NCBI GenBank assembly: GCA_902825875.1
Contig: CADECP010000004.1
Span: forward strand, 209,878 to 273,877
Reading direction: 5' to 3'
Source of the DNA: an uncultured Acidobacteriota bacterium
Lineage (GTDB): Bacteria; Acidobacteriota; Blastocatellia; RBC074
Length of the DNA stretch: 64,000 nucleotides
Translations under genes and position numbers: made by a program
Shown here: positions 55,701 through 64,000 of the stretch, piece by piece
Layout of the letters: every line of letters starts with the position of its first letter
How positions within the stretch are numbered: the first letter of the stretch is position 1
Notes under the pieces: generated by a model
The model's input: only the letters and a program-made list of their open reading frames with translations
What the model was told of the DNA's origin: nothing
Databases searched by the model: none

Positions 55701-56459
55701 CGCCTGTTTTGCCCACTGACGGAAATCGTCTCGGCTGGCGCGTTCGTCGCGCATCGGAGCGATGACGGCTTCTTTGACTTCGCGCAAAGACCGCTGAGTT
55801 TCAGGATCGAATTCGCGGATCGAATCAATTTCATCGCCGAAAAATTCGACGCGCATTGGAAACGGCACGCCGTCTTCTTTGTTCAAACTGGCGCTGGGCG
55901 AATAAAAATCCAGAATGCCTCCGCGCGAAGAAAACTCGCCGATGCCGCCAATCGGATCGGAGCGCACATACCCAACCGCCACCAAATGTTCGATCAAATA
56001 ATCCAGCGGCAATTCTTCGCCGACCTTCAGCGTGACGACGGCTTGTTTGATTTCGTCCAGCGCCACGAAGCGGCGCATCAACGAACGCGCGCTGAGCAAG
56101 ACAATGTCGCCCATTCCGGCGGTCAACCGCCACAACGCCAAAGCGCGACGTTCCAGAATTTCCGCGTGCGGCGAAGTCCCGCTGTACGGATCGCTTTCAG
56201 AAGCAGGCAAAGTGAAAATTTCGTTTTCGCACTCTTCGCGTTTGTGGAGCTGGCAATAAAAGAACCGCAAGTCCCGCTCGAAATCTTCCAGGTCACGATT
56301 GCGCTGACTGACGACAGCCAAACGTTTGCCCGTTGCGCGTTGCAAAGCCGTCAACATCAAGGCTTTGACTCCGCTGCCCAATCCAGCGATAGACACGACT
56401 CTGCGACCGGCGCTGATGTCGGCAAACAATCGCTGAAAAGTTTTGTTGTGGTGAATCAC
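52722..56459 (-). CDS. mfd: transcription-repair coupling factor
   Basis: This 1245-residue protein removes RNA polymerase stalled at DNA damage and recruits UvrA. It has an N-terminal UvrB-like region ([20 protein letters not shown]), the polymerase-interacting domain ([20 protein letters not shown]), Walker [10 protein letters not shown] near residue 730, DEEQRFGV, and RecG-like helicase motifs ([28 protein letters not shown]). The C-terminal TRCF domain starts near [20 protein letters not shown]. The GTG at 56459 is preferred: AGGAAG lies upstream and it clears the previous gene by 13 bp. A TTG at 56507 would overlap that gene. Confidence 0.95.
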   Translation of the reverse strand: MIHHNKTFQRLFADISAGRRVVSIAGLGSGVKALMLTALQRATGKRLAVVSQRNRDLEDFERDLRFFYCQLHKREECENEIFTLPASESDPYSGTSPHAEILERRALALWRLTAGMGDIVLLSARSLMRRFVALDEIKQAVVTLKVGEELPLDYLIEHLVAVGYVRSDPIGGIGEFSSRGGILDFYSPSASLNKEDGVPFPMRVEFFGDEIDSIREFDPETQRSLREVKEAVIAPMRDERASRDDFRQWAKQAKENWKDERYERALRDRLVFADEGEEFQGWEYLMPLARPLTASIFDYLTDTVLVVDEPAELEKQIRSTLDELQLGYDRAESIDELALAPDKLFLTPDELRSRIKKIQRIELRLLGSAAFELQEELSTEEVMPPEGGTTSAALEGAPQNRFTELANREQSAPLFLFPPESELNEVEIISRSVRRWHGHVAELARDLKQQSLVGNHTVFVLPSTGVADRIRKMLGEYEVPGVEIADFGLWIADAPQAGISQSPITLIVGDVSVGFSIPTANLSVYTEADIFDEAARVGQPVKTSKKKRAQSAAFISDFRDLKVGDYVVHIDHGIGQFQGLLQIDTSGEETAAEVYARMIGEAQKSEKPKREFMLLTYADGARLYVPVERLDLVQKFSSGELSSPSLDKLGGIAWAKTKAKAKRAMRDMAEELLKLYAQRKLVTGYAFSGDTPWQQEFEAAFPYELTVDQAKAIEDAKRDMEQPMPMDRLLCGDVGYGKTEVAMRAAFKAVMEGKQVAVLTPTTVLAYQHFSNFRSRFAAFPARIELLSRFRSPKEQKEVVAAIEAGKVDIVVGTHRILSRDLNFKDLGLVVVDEEQRFGVAHKERLKHLKKRVDVLTMSATPIPRTLNMSLLGVRDMSLIETPPRDRLAIQTNVVPFNEQIVRSAIEQELQRQGQVFFVHNRVESIHEIAALLQRFVPQARFVVAHGQMGEKEMEQAVLDFVDYKFDVLVATTIIENGIDIPRANTIIINRADNYGLSQLYQLRGRVGRSNRRAYAYLLIPSERELTPIARKRLAAIREFSDLGAGFRIAALDLELRGAGNLLGGQQSGHIDAIGFDLYTTMLERTVQELRGEDIEEDISTQLNLNVDVRIPDEYIFDMSQRLRTYKRIASAHDDEDLARVHEEISDRYGRMPESVENLFEFATIRRSAQSIGIVSIDRVKDSVSIKLSEKAKVDPEKLMKLLEENGAASFSPTGVLKVKFEAGELNDKQVFAELKSLLSRLSAN

Positions 56460-56472
56460 TGCGCTGAGCTTC

Positions 56473-56952
56473 CTATTGTTTGGCGTATCGCTGAGCAATC
56501 CGCTCAATCACGTCCGTTGTTGAACAGCCTTCGACAAAAGCCAGACTCATCACTTGTCCGCCTGCGGCTTCGACTTCTTCGCGGCCAATGATGTCGTCAA
56601 TTCCCCAATCACCGCCTTTGACCAGCACATCCGGCAACAGCGCGGAGATGATTTTGCGTGGAGTCGGTTCGTCAAACACGGTCACGAAATCTACGCAAGC
56701 CAGCGCGGCCATCACCTCTGCACGTTCGGCTTCGGTCAGAATCGGGCGCTTGTCGCCTTTCAATTCGCGGACGCTGCGGTCGCTGTTCAAGGCTACGATC
56801 AAAACGTCGCCCAACGCGCGCGCTTGTTGCAGGTAACGCACGTGGCCGGGATGCAGCAAGTCGAAACAGCCGTTGGTGAAGACGACGGTCTTTCCGGCCT
56901 GGCGCAACAGTTCGCGTTCGGTTCGCAATTGGTCTAGCGGCAGGATTTTCAT
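56473..56952 (-). CDS. rfaE2: RfaE2/HldE-C-type heptose-phosphate adenylyltransferase
   Basis: This 159-residue cytidylyltransferase-fold enzyme is expected to transfer AMP to D-glycero-beta-D-manno-heptose 1-phosphate for ADP-heptose and lipopolysaccharide core. The HxGH motif is in [19 protein letters not shown], with [18 protein letters not shown] and VLVKGGDW completing the family pattern. It is the stand-alone C-terminal half of HldE; no kinase half is present here. It precedes mfd by 13 bp and is likely co-transcribed with it. Confidence 0.9.
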   Translation of the reverse strand: MKILPLDQLRTERELLRQAGKTVVFTNGCFDLLHPGHVRYLQQARALGDVLIVALNSDRSVRELKGDKRPILTEAERAEVMAALACVDFVTVFDEPTPRKIISALLPDVLVKGGDWGIDDIIGREEVEAAGGQVMSLAFVEGCSTTDVIERIAQRYAKQ

Positions 56953-57079
56953 AGGTCGCGCATCTTATTGAATGGTGTGAACAGCCGCAACCGAAAGAAG
57001 CGTTACGGCTTTACTGAAGCGATTCGTTGTTTGAGAATGCGCGCTCGTTTCTGACCGATTCATCGAAGGAGTTTTTGCA

Positions 57080-57490
57080 GTGACCATCAACGATCCCAAA
57101 GACATTGAAACCATCTTGAACGAGTGCCGCACCATCGCCGTCGTCGGTTTGTCGTCCAATCCTATGCGGCCAAGTTATGACGTTGCCGGTTACTTGCAGC
57201 GAAACGGCTATCGCATCATTCCAGTAAACCCGAATGAAACCGAAGTGTTGGGCGAAAAAGCTTATGCGAGTTTGACCGATGTGCCGGAGAAGTTCGATCT
57301 GGTAGACATTTTTCGCCGTTCGGAAGAAGCGGGAGCTTACGTTGATGAAGCAATTCAACTCGGCGCAAAAGCCGTCTGGATGCAGGATGGCGTAATTGAT
57401 GAAGCGGCGGCTCAGCGTGCGCTCGATGCCGGATTGATGGTGGTGATGGACGATTGCATCTTGCGTCAGCACGTTCGACGGCGAAGGTGA
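57080..57490 (+). CDS. CoA-binding protein (YccU type)
   Basis: This 136-residue single Rossmann-domain protein has IAVVGLSSNPMRPSYDVAGY followed by NGYRIIPVNPNETEVLGEKA and VWMQDGVIDEAA. The family binds CoA, but its role is not known. It starts with a GTG nine to ten bases after AAGGAG. It is divergent from rfaE2, with about 130 bp between, and ends ahead of a bidirectional terminator. Confidence 0.9.
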   Translation: MTINDPKDIETILNECRTIAVVGLSSNPMRPSYDVAGYLQRNGYRIIPVNPNETEVLGEKAYASLTDVPEKFDLVDIFRRSEEAGAYVDEAIQLGAKAVWMQDGVIDEAAAQRALDAGLMVVMDDCILRQHVRRRR

Positions 57491-57532
57491 TTTCACTTCC
57501 AAAGGTAACTTCTAAACGTGGCTCCCAAATGT

Positions 57533-57575
57533 AACAAAGGGCAGCCGGGGAAAGTTCCCTGGGCTGCCCTTTGTT
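57533..57575. terminator. bidirectional terminator between convergent genes
   Basis: A 14-bp perfect stem (57533-57546 with 57562-57575) is placed between the CoA-binding gene (+) and the M23 peptidase gene (-). T-rich TTTGTTGTT follows on the plus strand; on the minus strand the exit is TTTGTTACATTTG. Confidence 0.75.
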
Positions 57576-57602
57576 GTTCGGACACGGGTCGAGGAAAAAC
57601 GT

Positions 57603-58469
57603 TTACAGTCTTCCAACCGACAAATAATTCAGCGGATTGACCGGACGGTCGTGCAAGCGGACTTCGTAATGGCAGTGCGGCGCGGTCGAACGACCTGTGC
57701 TGCCAACGGCTCCGATTTGTTTGCCGCGTGCGATGTGTTGACCGACTTCGACATCAATCCGAGACATGTGGCCGTATCGAGTCGTGATTCCGTAACCATG
57801 GTCAATCACCACGACGTTGCCATATCCGCCAAACATCCCGGCAAACAAAACTATTCCGTCAGCCGTAGATTGAATCGGAGTGCCGTGATTGGTGGCGATG
57901 TCCAAACCGCCGTGGGATTCACTGCCGCCTCCGCCAAACGGATTGCGCCGCCAACCGAAACCGTCTGTGATGTACCCACGAACAGGCCAGCCACTTGGCG
58001 TCGAAGAAAGTCGCACCTGATTTTTGTCAAAAACGTCTTTGATCTGACGCAGTTCGCTTTCCAACGCAGCCGTCACGCGCTCCATGTCGCTGACGCTGGC
58101 ATCGGAATCAGGTCCGCCCTGACCAATGTTGGCGCTGATGTCGGATTGACGGCTGATGCCGGAAGCTTCGGCCAGTTTGCGCTGAGTGGTGTCGAGCGCA
58201 GCCAGGCGGTTTTGCATGATGTCGTATTTACTTTGCGCTTCCTGATTCTTTTCACGCAGCAAACGATTTTCGGTTTGCATCAGGTTCAGTTTGGCGACGA
58301 CGACGGCATGTTGAGCAAGCCTATAAGCGCCATACCCCACTGTCAGCAAACCGACAGCGGCAAAACCGAGAATAGCGTAAAGCACATTATGCGGAACGTT
58401 GATTTTTCTAAGTTGGGATTTAGCGGTCGGAGCAAAAACAAAAGTATAAAAACGTTTGTCTTCTTTCAT
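57603..58469 (-). CDS. M23-family (LytM) peptidoglycan peptidase
   Basis: This 288-residue membrane-anchored metallopeptidase has an N-terminal helix (ILGFAAVGLLTVGYGAYRLA), a coiled coil (about residues 60-105) and a C-terminal LytM domain. All zinc-site elements are present: H and D in ESHGGLDIATNHG, RYGHMSRID, and HxH in HCHYEVRL. It would cut stem-peptide cross-links in the cell wall or activate amidases. Because the active-site residues are intact it is probably catalytic, unlike the M23-like part of the NHL protein at 16-18 kb. Confidence 0.92.
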   Translation of the reverse strand: MKEDKRFYTFVFAPTAKSQLRKINVPHNVLYAILGFAAVGLLTVGYGAYRLAQHAVVVAKLNLMQTENRLLREKNQEAQSKYDIMQNRLAALDTTQRKLAEASGISRQSDISANIGQGGPDSDASVSDMERVTAALESELRQIKDVFDKNQVRLSSTPSGWPVRGYITDGFGWRRNPFGGGGSESHGGLDIATNHGTPIQSTADGIVLFAGMFGGYGNVVVIDHGYGITTRYGHMSRIDVEVGQHIARGKQIGAVGSTGRSTAPHCHYEVRLHDRPVNPLNYLSVGRL

Positions 58470-59037
58470 TGAATTAAGACTCCTCGCTCAAACAACTGCA
58501 AACAGCCAGTTACGAGCGTGGAAAACCACACTGCTGAACAACAAGTTTTTCCAGTGGGCTGTGAGTTTTTCTGAACTACTTATTTCTTGTCGTCGGGGGA
58601 AACTCACACGGGACGTAAATTCAGTGACGACAAAGCACCAAAACGATGGCGAAAACTAGCATAGGCTCAGCGACGATTTCAACCGAAGTCTTGGTCAGGC
58701 AAGCCTTACTGCCTGTTAAGTGCAGAAATAGCAGGAGATAAGCTCATGAGTTTAGTCAAAAAAGTTCTCATGAATCCGAAATTTCGTAACGTGCCATACG
58801 GATTTTTGAATTTCTGCAGGCCGGTAAACCTGTGACACGCAAACGGCGACAAGCCAAGTGGTGATGACAGACAAGACAACCCAATTTCGTCCGTTCATGA
58901 CTGTCGTCTGGATAACTTTTCACCTGACAGGGCATTTGTTAGACTCCGCGCACTTGACCGAGTGAATCCGCATCCGTGACAACCGCTGAAAACCGACTGA
59001 ACTATAAACCGCCGAGATTGAGATGTGAGGTAACGCA
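58470..59037. other. long intergenic region upstream of the second VWFA gene
   Basis: This 568-bp stretch lies between two divergent genes (M23 peptidase and VWFA protein). It is A/T-richer than coding DNA and has short open frames only. The two promoters must lie here. A stretch around 58820-58870 (GGTAAACC, then CACGCAAACGGC) faintly recalls a c-di-GMP aptamer, but lacks the first hairpin spacing. I see no gene. Confidence 0.6.
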
Positions 59038-60303
59038 ATGAAGTTCCTATCGAATCGCAGAATGAAGTTGATCGCCGGGCTGGCAATTGCGCTCGCTGTT
59101 TTGCTGAGTGTTAGCCCCTTGCTGATGAACGATCCCACTTTTGCCCAGGCTGGACGGAAGACTTCTGAAAATCAAAAGAAGAATCCGAACGCCAGCGGCG
59201 ATCCCGACGAAGCCGCTCGTCTGGAGCAGGAAAAAAAGGATCGGCAAAAGATTGATAAGACCTTGCCGCCTTCCACGATGAGCATTGATACCAACGTCGT
59301 GGGCGTCGAAGCCGTTGTGTACAACAAAAAGACCGGAGCGATCATCGGCGGGTTGAAAAAAGAGAATTTCGAGATTTACGAAGACGGCATCAAGCAGGAC
59401 ATCGAAAATTTCTCCACGCCGCAAGCTCCGGTGACGATGGTGCTGATGCTGGAATACAGCAAACTGGTGGATGTTCTTGGGTCTCCGGCGGGCGGATATT
59501 TCGATTATGGACGTGTTGAAATCCTACGACCGGCTTATGAGTTCGTGAACCGTTTTGTTCAACCCAAAGATTTCATCTCGATTGTCGCTTATGACATGCG
59601 CCCGACCCCCATTGTGGATTTCACCGATGACAAAAGTAAGTTGATGGGAGCGGTCAATTTGCTGATTCGCAACAACCCGGCTTTCAGCGAAAGCAATTTG
59701 TTCGATGCCATGAGCCTGGTCTTGAAAGGTGGTATTGGCGACAGCGTGGTGTTGGACGACAGCAAAGACAAAAAAGAAAAAACGGATTATGGCGGGTTGG
59801 AAGAGGTTCAAGGACACACGGCAATTTTGTTGGTCGCATCCGGTCTGGATACGTTCAGCAAGATCAATTTCGATCAAGCCCGTAAAATCGTCGAAAATGC
59901 CGGAGTGCCGATTTACACCATCGGCACTGGGAATTTGTTTATGAAGTTGTATGACAACGATCCCCGTCTTGATCCGTCGCGTGGAGGAATTTTGGTTACA
60001 GGCGGAATTCGACTTGATCGTTTGATGCTGTTGCAAGCCAACAACACCCTGAAGACTTTTGCCGATGCGAGCGGCGGCAAACATTTTCCCGTTACCTTTG
60101 CCGGAGAAATCCCCAACGTGTTGCAATCCATTTCGGCTCTGGTTCGCAACCAGTACAGTTTGGGCTACACGCCGACCAACACTCGACAGGAAGGCAAACG
60201 CCGCAAGATTCAGGTCAAGGTCAATCTGGGCGACCAGATTGATCCGAAACTGATCGTCATCCAGCACCGCCAAAGTTACGTGGAAGAAAAAGTAAAGAAA
60301 TAA
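59038..60303 (+). CDS. secreted VWFA-related protein with degenerate MIDAS
   Basis: This is a 421-residue exported protein of the acidobacterial VWFA-related group. It has a signal peptide (KLIAGLAIALAVLLSVSPLL) and a charged linker. The opening domain GVEAVVYNKKTGAIIGGLKK with FEIYEDGIKQDIENF is shared with the protein at 19.9 kb. The metal-ion site is changed: where DxSxS is expected it reads LEYSKL, so metal-dependent binding is doubtful. It ends in RNQYSLGYTPTNTRQEGKRR, as in its paralogue. GAGG lies six bases before the ATG. It overlaps no other gene and precedes yggS by 5 bp. Confidence 0.85.
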   Translation: MKFLSNRRMKLIAGLAIALAVLLSVSPLLMNDPTFAQAGRKTSENQKKNPNASGDPDEAARLEQEKKDRQKIDKTLPPSTMSIDTNVVGVEAVVYNKKTGAIIGGLKKENFEIYEDGIKQDIENFSTPQAPVTMVLMLEYSKLVDVLGSPAGGYFDYGRVEILRPAYEFVNRFVQPKDFISIVAYDMRPTPIVDFTDDKSKLMGAVNLLIRNNPAFSESNLFDAMSLVLKGGIGDSVVLDDSKDKKEKTDYGGLEEVQGHTAILLVASGLDTFSKINFDQARKIVENAGVPIYTIGTGNLFMKLYDNDPRLDPSRGGILVTGGIRLDRLMLLQANNTLKTFADASGGKHFPVTFAGEIPNVLQSISALVRNQYSLGYTPTNTRQEGKRRKIQVKVNLGDQIDPKLIVIQHRQSYVEEKVKK

Positions 60304-60308
60304 ACCCA

Positions 60309-61004
60309 GTGCAGGAACGAATTGACATCATCAACCAACGAATCGCGGCTGCGTGCCAACGCGCAGGCCGCGATTTTTTTGACGTAACGCTGGTCGCTGT
60401 CAGCAAAACCGTTGCGCCGAAATTGATTCGCCAGGCCATCGAAGCAGGCGTTCGAGTGTTGGGCGAAAACCGCGTGCAGGAAGCCGCCGGAAAAATTCCT
60501 GAACTGGCTGACGTGGTTGCCGGTCACAATGTCGAATGGCATTTGATCGGCCATTTGCAATCGAACAAAGCTCGCCGCGCCGTTGAGCTATTTTCCGCGA
60601 TTCAATCGGTGGATAGTTTCAAGCTGGCCGAACGGTTAAGTGGCGTCGCCGCTGAACTGGGAAAACGGCTGCCAGTTTTCGTCGAAGTCAATTTGGGCGG
60701 CGAAGATTCCAAAGCGGGTGTTACACCGGATGAAGTTTTGCCACTGTGCGAGCGAGTCGCTAAACTGCCTGCGCTTGATCTCAAAGGCTTGATGACTGTT
60801 CCGCCGTTTCTGGATGATCCGAACGAGGCTCGTCCGTTTTTTCGCCGCTTGCGTGATTTGCACGACGAAGCACGGCGAACCGGAATCGTCGGCGACGAGT
60901 TCAAGGAACTTTCGATGGGAATGAGCCACGATTTTGAAATCGCCATCGAAGAAGGCGCAACGCTCGTTCGTATCGGCACGGCGCTGTTTGGCGCGCGAAC
61001 CTGA
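60309..61004 (+). CDS. yggS: YggS/PLPBP-family pyridoxal phosphate homeostasis protein
   Basis: This 231-residue single-domain PLP-binding TIM barrel (alanine racemase-like fold III without activity) balances PLP and amino-acid pools. Conserved parts: LVAVSKTVAPKLIRQAIEAG with the PLP-Lys, LGENRVQEAAGKI, EWHLIGHLQSNK, VEVNLGGEDSKAG and LSMGMSHDFEIAIEEGATLVRIG. It starts with a GTG 5 bp after the VWFA gene. It heads the conserved yggS-yggT-yggU order seen in many bacteria. Confidence 0.93.
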   Translation: MQERIDIINQRIAAACQRAGRDFFDVTLVAVSKTVAPKLIRQAIEAGVRVLGENRVQEAAGKIPELADVVAGHNVEWHLIGHLQSNKARRAVELFSAIQSVDSFKLAERLSGVAAELGKRLPVFVEVNLGGEDSKAGVTPDEVLPLCERVAKLPALDLKGLMTVPPFLDDPNEARPFFRRLRDLHDEARRTGIVGDEFKELSMGMSHDFEIAIEEGATLVRIGTALFGART

Positions 61005-61064
61005 CAAATGGTTTCAGCTTTTCAATCATCTTCAATTCTTCTTCTGAATTAACGGGCAAACTTT

Positions 61065-61706
61065 ATGAATCCTTTTTTTGCAGCTTCCGCCGGAATGTTC
61101 CTGTTCAGACTGGCCGAAACGATTGGCAGTTTTGCCAAGCTGGCAATCGCTGTGATTGTTGGCGGCGTGATCGTTTTGCTGATTCTTCGTTGGCTGATTG
61201 ACGCTTTGCAGGTCAATCCGTTTGGCAAAGTGGTGTATTACCTGCGCCGACCGACTGACGATTTGCTGGCTCACGCGCACAGTTCACGGTTTTATTATCC
61301 GTTAAGACAGGCGTTGAAGTTCAATCCGGCAATTCTGATCGCCATCGTTTCAATGGCAATTGTCGGATATGTGTCGCTGATGTTGATGGGCAATCTGACG
61401 ATGATTCTCAGCGATTGGGCGATTTGCCTGGACGCATTTGCCGTAGGAAGAATGGCTGCCGGAATTCAGTATTTGATCGGCGGTTTGCTGATGGTCGTCA
61501 TTTACGTGTTGATGGCGATGATGACCTTGATCTTCATCAATTGGATTTCAGGATTGTTTGCCAGTTGGTCGTTTCGCGCGGAGCGGCGTTTGGCTCCGCT
61601 GTTGCGATTTTTTGAATTCGGCGGAACCTATGCCGGATGGGCGTTTTTGATTATGTGGCTGTCGCTGTATCTGGCTTCGATCATTGTTCAAAACAGCTTT
61701 TTTTGA
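61065..61706 (+). CDS. YggT-family membrane protein
   Basis: This 213-residue protein has two YggT-like halves, each with two membrane helices ([79 protein letters not shown]) and the motif NPFGKVVYYLRRPTDDLL. YggT proteins are linked to osmotic or cell-division functions, but the mechanism is unknown. It sits between yggS and the DUF167 gene; its last 23 bases overlap the DUF167 frame. Confidence 0.85.
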   Translation: MNPFFAASAGMFLFRLAETIGSFAKLAIAVIVGGVIVLLILRWLIDALQVNPFGKVVYYLRRPTDDLLAHAHSSRFYYPLRQALKFNPAILIAIVSMAIVGYVSLMLMGNLTMILSDWAICLDAFAVGRMAAGIQYLIGGLLMVVIYVLMAMMTLIFINWISGLFASWSFRAERRLAPLLRFFEFGGTYAGWAFLIMWLSLYLASIIVQNSFF

Positions 61707-62031
61707 AAAGAACTCTTCTGCCTTTACGCCTTTGATCAAACTTACCGACAAAGATGGCGGCGTCATTTTCGCTGTGCGAGTTCAGCCCAGAGCTTCGCGC
61801 AGTGGCGTGGTCGGCGAACTGGATGGCGCACTAAAAATTCGATTGGCTGCCCCGCCGGTTGACGGCGAAGCCAACGATGAATTGATTCGAGTTCTGGCAA
61901 AACTGTTCGACCTGCCGCGTGTGCGGATTTCCATTTCCGCAGGCCAAACCTCCAAAAACAAATTGATTCGCGTCGAAGGAATCTCGGCTATCGAAGCAGA
62001 AAAGATTTTGCAGAGGGTGCTTGGTGATTGA
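61684..62031 (+). CDS. DUF167 (YggU) family protein
   Basis: This is a DUF167 protein of up to 115 residues. Typical phrases are [39 protein letters not shown] and [20 protein letters not shown]. Function is unknown. The start is uncertain: a TTG at 61684 overlaps yggT, while a TTG at 61732 would give a start close to the conserved domain without overlap. It is the third gene of the yggS-yggT-yggU cluster. Confidence 0.88.
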   Translation: MFKTAFFEKNSSAFTPLIKLTDKDGGVIFAVRVQPRASRSGVVGELDGALKIRLAAPPVDGEANDELIRVLAKLFDLPRVRISISAGQTSKNKLIRVEGISAIEAEKILQRVLGD

Positions 62032-62048
62032 ACTTGGAAAGCTCCGGC

Positions 62049-62735
62049 TTAATCGAATTTTGGCATGTGACCGGCATGGCCATTCTTTTTGGAAAGCTGG
62101 TGGGCAAAAGCGCGCTTTTCGTAATCGTCGGCCAGGTTTTCCAACAAACGAATGACTTCGCGTAATCGTTCGGCTGTGTCGGTCATTTCCAGCAAATCTT
62201 GTTTGTCGCTGATTTCAATGTCCAGATAAGCTGCCAGGATAAACGACAGCGCCTGCGGATCGTCTGGCAGATCAGGCATCAAATCCTCTTCTTCGTCTTT
62301 TTCGCCTTTGAGCTTTCGTATGATGCCGGAAAGCCGTTGAAATAGATTTTTGGCCTGGCTGATTTCTACCGACAAATCGTCAAAGGCGATGTCGTCATCG
62401 AAAAATTCGACTTGAGCCTGCTCGTAAGGTTCGCCTTCGACATAGGCGATCAGGCTGAACCGCGAAACTCCGACGCACAGCAAATTCGAGCGACCATCAG
62501 GCATTTCCTGTTGAACGGCGATTTCGACCGCACAGCCGATACTGCCCGGCGGCAATTGCTCGAAATCCATCATGGCTTCGTCATTGCGATAAATGATGCC
62601 GAAGGTTTTATCCCCTGCCATCAAGTCTTTGAGCATCTGACGATAGCGCGGCTCGAAAATGTGTAACGGCGTGACCGCTCCGGGAAACTGCACCAACGGC
62701 AGCGGAAAGATAGGAATGATGCGGTGTGCGTCCAT
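62049..62735 (-). CDS. Lon-protease N-terminal-domain (LON substrate-binding) protein
   Basis: This 228-residue protein consists of the Lon substrate-binding domain without ATPase or protease. It opens with IIPIFPLPLVQFPGAVTPLH and continues with FEPRYRQMLKDL, CAVEIAVQQEMPDGRSNLLC and VGVSRFSLIAYVEGEPY, followed by an acidic helical tail. Stand-alone LonN proteins are widespread, and their role is not settled. It converges with yggU, 17 bp apart. Confidence 0.88.
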   Translation of the reverse strand: MDAHRIIPIFPLPLVQFPGAVTPLHIFEPRYRQMLKDLMAGDKTFGIIYRNDEAMMDFEQLPPGSIGCAVEIAVQQEMPDGRSNLLCVGVSRFSLIAYVEGEPYEQAQVEFFDDDIAFDDLSVEISQAKNLFQRLSGIIRKLKGEKDEEEDLMPDLPDDPQALSFILAAYLDIEISDKQDLLEMTDTAERLREVIRLLENLADDYEKRAFAHQLSKKNGHAGHMPKFD

Positions 62736-62790
62736 AGCGGCATTTTACGACCATTCGCGCGCGCTTCGCCAGCAAATGAACGTAATCAGG

Positions 62791-63303
62791 CTAAGCTGCC
62801 TTTCGCCGCCACGCCATTGGAATGTCGGCTTCGTATCCGCCGCCGACGCTGCGAATGCGATTTTCGAATCGGCCTTCGATCTGGAAACCCAGCTTTTGGT
62901 AAAACTCGATTGCCTTGCGATTGCTTTCGCGTGCGATCAACTCGACGCGCAAAATGTCCGGGCGTTCCTGTTCGACGCGCCGCAGCAATTCGGTGAAAAG
63001 CAACTTGCCGATGCCAAGACCTTGCCTGGCCGGATGCACGGCGATGGTCAGTTCGCCCAACACGTGAGCGAACACGCGCGGCCCCAACGCATAACAATGA
63101 ATTTCGCCGATGATCGGATCATTGTCGGCTTCGCGCGCCACCAGACAGAACCCGCTTTCCAGCGACTTGCTCAGAAAATGCGCGACGTAATTTTCGGAAA
63201 CCTCATCGGCGGCTCTGGCCAGCCCGCCTTCAATTGCGGAGACGGCTTTGTATAGTTCCAGGATGGCGGCACTGTCATTTTGGGTGGCTGATTTGATAAT
63301 CAA
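62791..63303 (-). CDS. GNAT-family N-acetyltransferase
   Basis: This 170-residue acetyltransferase has the acetyl-CoA motif VHPARQGLGIGKLLFTELLR and the later LIARESNRKAIEFYQKLGFQ. The start appears to be a TTG with AAAGGAA upstream. Substrate unknown. The last residues (ADIPMAWRRK) read like members acting on small amines or protein N-termini, but this is only an impression. It is divergent from the nuclease-like gene at the right edge. Confidence 0.87.
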   Translation of the reverse strand: MIIKSATQNDSAAILELYKAVSAIEGGLARAADEVSENYVAHFLSKSLESGFCLVAREADNDPIIGEIHCYALGPRVFAHVLGELTIAVHPARQGLGIGKLLFTELLRRVEQERPDILRVELIARESNRKAIEFYQKLGFQIEGRFENRIRSVGGGYEADIPMAWRRKAA

Positions 63304-63393
63304 GGTTCAGATTCCTTTCAAATTGATTTGGCGTCTTTAAAAACGACTCAATCCTGGCAATATGGAAAGCTGGCTCCTATACTGCCGCCTGCT

Positions 63394-63975
63394 ATGGTAG
63401 CTGACGAAAAAATCCAACAACTCAAACACGAAAATATCCTTTACCGTTGGGGACTGACGGTCGAAGAATTGACTTACATCGTAGACGCCAATCCAAGTAT
63501 GCGAGGGCTTATGCTCGGTTATGTAGCCGAATACAAGCTTCGCAAAATTCATTTTGAAGACTCGCGCATTTCGGCGCTTATCAAGGACGACGATCACGAC
63601 CGCAAGAGCAAAGGCGACATACGGTTCAACTATCGAGGCAAATCTTTTCGCGTGGAGTGCAAATCGTTGCAAACAAATCTGGTCAAGAAAACGACAACGG
63701 GTTATGACGCGACTTTTCAGTGCGATGCCAGCGATAGTCGGGTCGTCAGGTTCAGCGACGGTTCTGAGGTTAAAACGACCTGTTTGTTGGTTGGCGAGTT
63801 CGACATTGTGGCAGTCAACATGTTTGCCTTGGAGGAGGAATGGCGGTTCGCTTTTGCTCTCAATAGTGATCTCCCTCGTAGTCGTTATCGCAAGTATTCT
63901 GAATTGCAACAGCGTGAATTGATCGCTTCTTCGATCAAGATTTCTTATGAACTGGTTGCAAGTTTTGAAAATTAG
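63394..63975 (+). CDS. PD-(D/E)XK-type nuclease-like protein (possible restriction endonuclease)
   Basis: This 193-residue protein has the core KSKGDIRFNYRGKSFRVECK, giving D-x(n)-E-x-K of the PD-(D/E)XK fold, followed by SLQTNLVKKTTTGYDATFQC. An acidic residue in an upstream helix (MLGYVAEYKL) could complete the site. The domain size suits a small type II restriction enzyme or a repair nuclease. The first ATG (63394) is used; a TTG at 63328 would add 22 residues. The window ends 25 bp after the stop, so a partner methyltransferase, if any, is out of view. The function call is inference. Confidence 0.6.
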   Translation: MVADEKIQQLKHENILYRWGLTVEELTYIVDANPSMRGLMLGYVAEYKLRKIHFEDSRISALIKDDDHDRKSKGDIRFNYRGKSFRVECKSLQTNLVKKTTTGYDATFQCDASDSRVVRFSDGSEVKTTCLLVGEFDIVAVNMFALEEEWRFAFALNSDLPRSRYRKYSELQQRELIASSIKISYELVASFEN

Positions 63976-64000
63976 CTTTGACCTGTAATGATAGGTGTTC

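Noticed and set aside
55263..56591. 442-codon open frame on the plus strand opposite mfd
   Set aside because: It is the antisense of a clear Mfd gene; long antisense frames are common here because of the GC-biased codon use, and the translation has no protein-like motif.
58456..58659. 67-codon plus-strand gene after the M23 start
   Set aside because: It overlaps the start of the divergent M23 gene and has no coding character.
58815..58875. c-di-GMP (GEMM) riboswitch upstream of the second VWFA gene
   Set aside because: GGTAAACC and CACGCAAACGGC recall two conserved boxes, but they are too close together to leave the first hairpin, and the tetraloop receptor part is missing.

Overview
The window looks like a chromosomal segment of an Acidobacteriota member, most likely class Blastocatellia. 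This is inference from gene content: two secreted proteins of the 'VWFA-related' acidobacterial type, a large TPR lipoprotein, MacB-type permease pairs, moderate-to-high GC with many GCG/GCC/GAA codons, and many REP-like palindromes. The left edge cuts an alpha-glucan phosphorylase gene. The right edge lies just after a PD-(D/E)XK nuclease-like gene. I saw no rRNA, tRNA or CRISPR array.

Layout. 0-7.5 kb: glgP (3' part), a UvrD-like helicase, a secreted M28 peptidase, an OsmC protein, a CrtI-like flavoprotein and an RNase D-like exonuclease. 8-10.8 kb: an aguB-MNT-HEPN-aguA operon, meaning the agmatine-to-putrescine pathway with a toxin-antitoxin-like MNT/HEPN pair between its two genes. 10.8-25.8 kb: mainly envelope and secreted proteins (TPR lipoprotein, M1 aminopeptidase, NHL propeller protein, YihY membrane protein, VWFA protein, PRC-barrel protein, beta-propeller phosphoesterase, DUF481 barrel). 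26-30.4 kb: a GAF-AAA-Fis sigma54 activator next to a type III glutamine synthetase that carries a well-formed -24/-12 promoter and a palindromic enhancer-like site. 30.6-35.2 kb: an efflux-type ABC operon (two permeases, an adaptor and an ATPase) ending in a strong terminator.

35.2-42.4 kb is an accessory corridor. It holds an orphan ribbon-helix-helix antitoxin-like gene, a compact four-gene operon (DUF6884/YaaA-like protein, NurA-like nuclease, HerA-like ATPase, and a tRNA-guanine-transglycosylase paralogue resembling DpdA), an orphan Phd antitoxin followed by only the first codons of a VapC toxin, and an alpha/beta-hydrolase pseudogene ending at an 86-bp MITE-like element. The four-gene operon is the strongest candidate for an undescribed system. 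Its parts suggest DNA 7-deazaguanine modification or recognition coupled to DNA translocation and end processing.

42.5-64 kb is mostly housekeeping: a second pair of MacB-like permeases, cysteine dioxygenase, an APC transporter, cytochrome c, RNase R, YebC, Mfd, an RfaE2-like nucleotidyltransferase, a CoA-binding protein, an M23 peptidase, a second VWFA protein, the yggS-yggT-yggU cluster, a Lon N-domain protein and a GNAT acetyltransferase.

A recurring theme is that REP/BIME-like palindromes have entered coding regions. They form the end of the CrtI-like protein, the N-terminal extension of the TPR lipoprotein, an insert in the NHL protein and a repeated in-frame insert in RNase R. No RAYT transposase is in the window.
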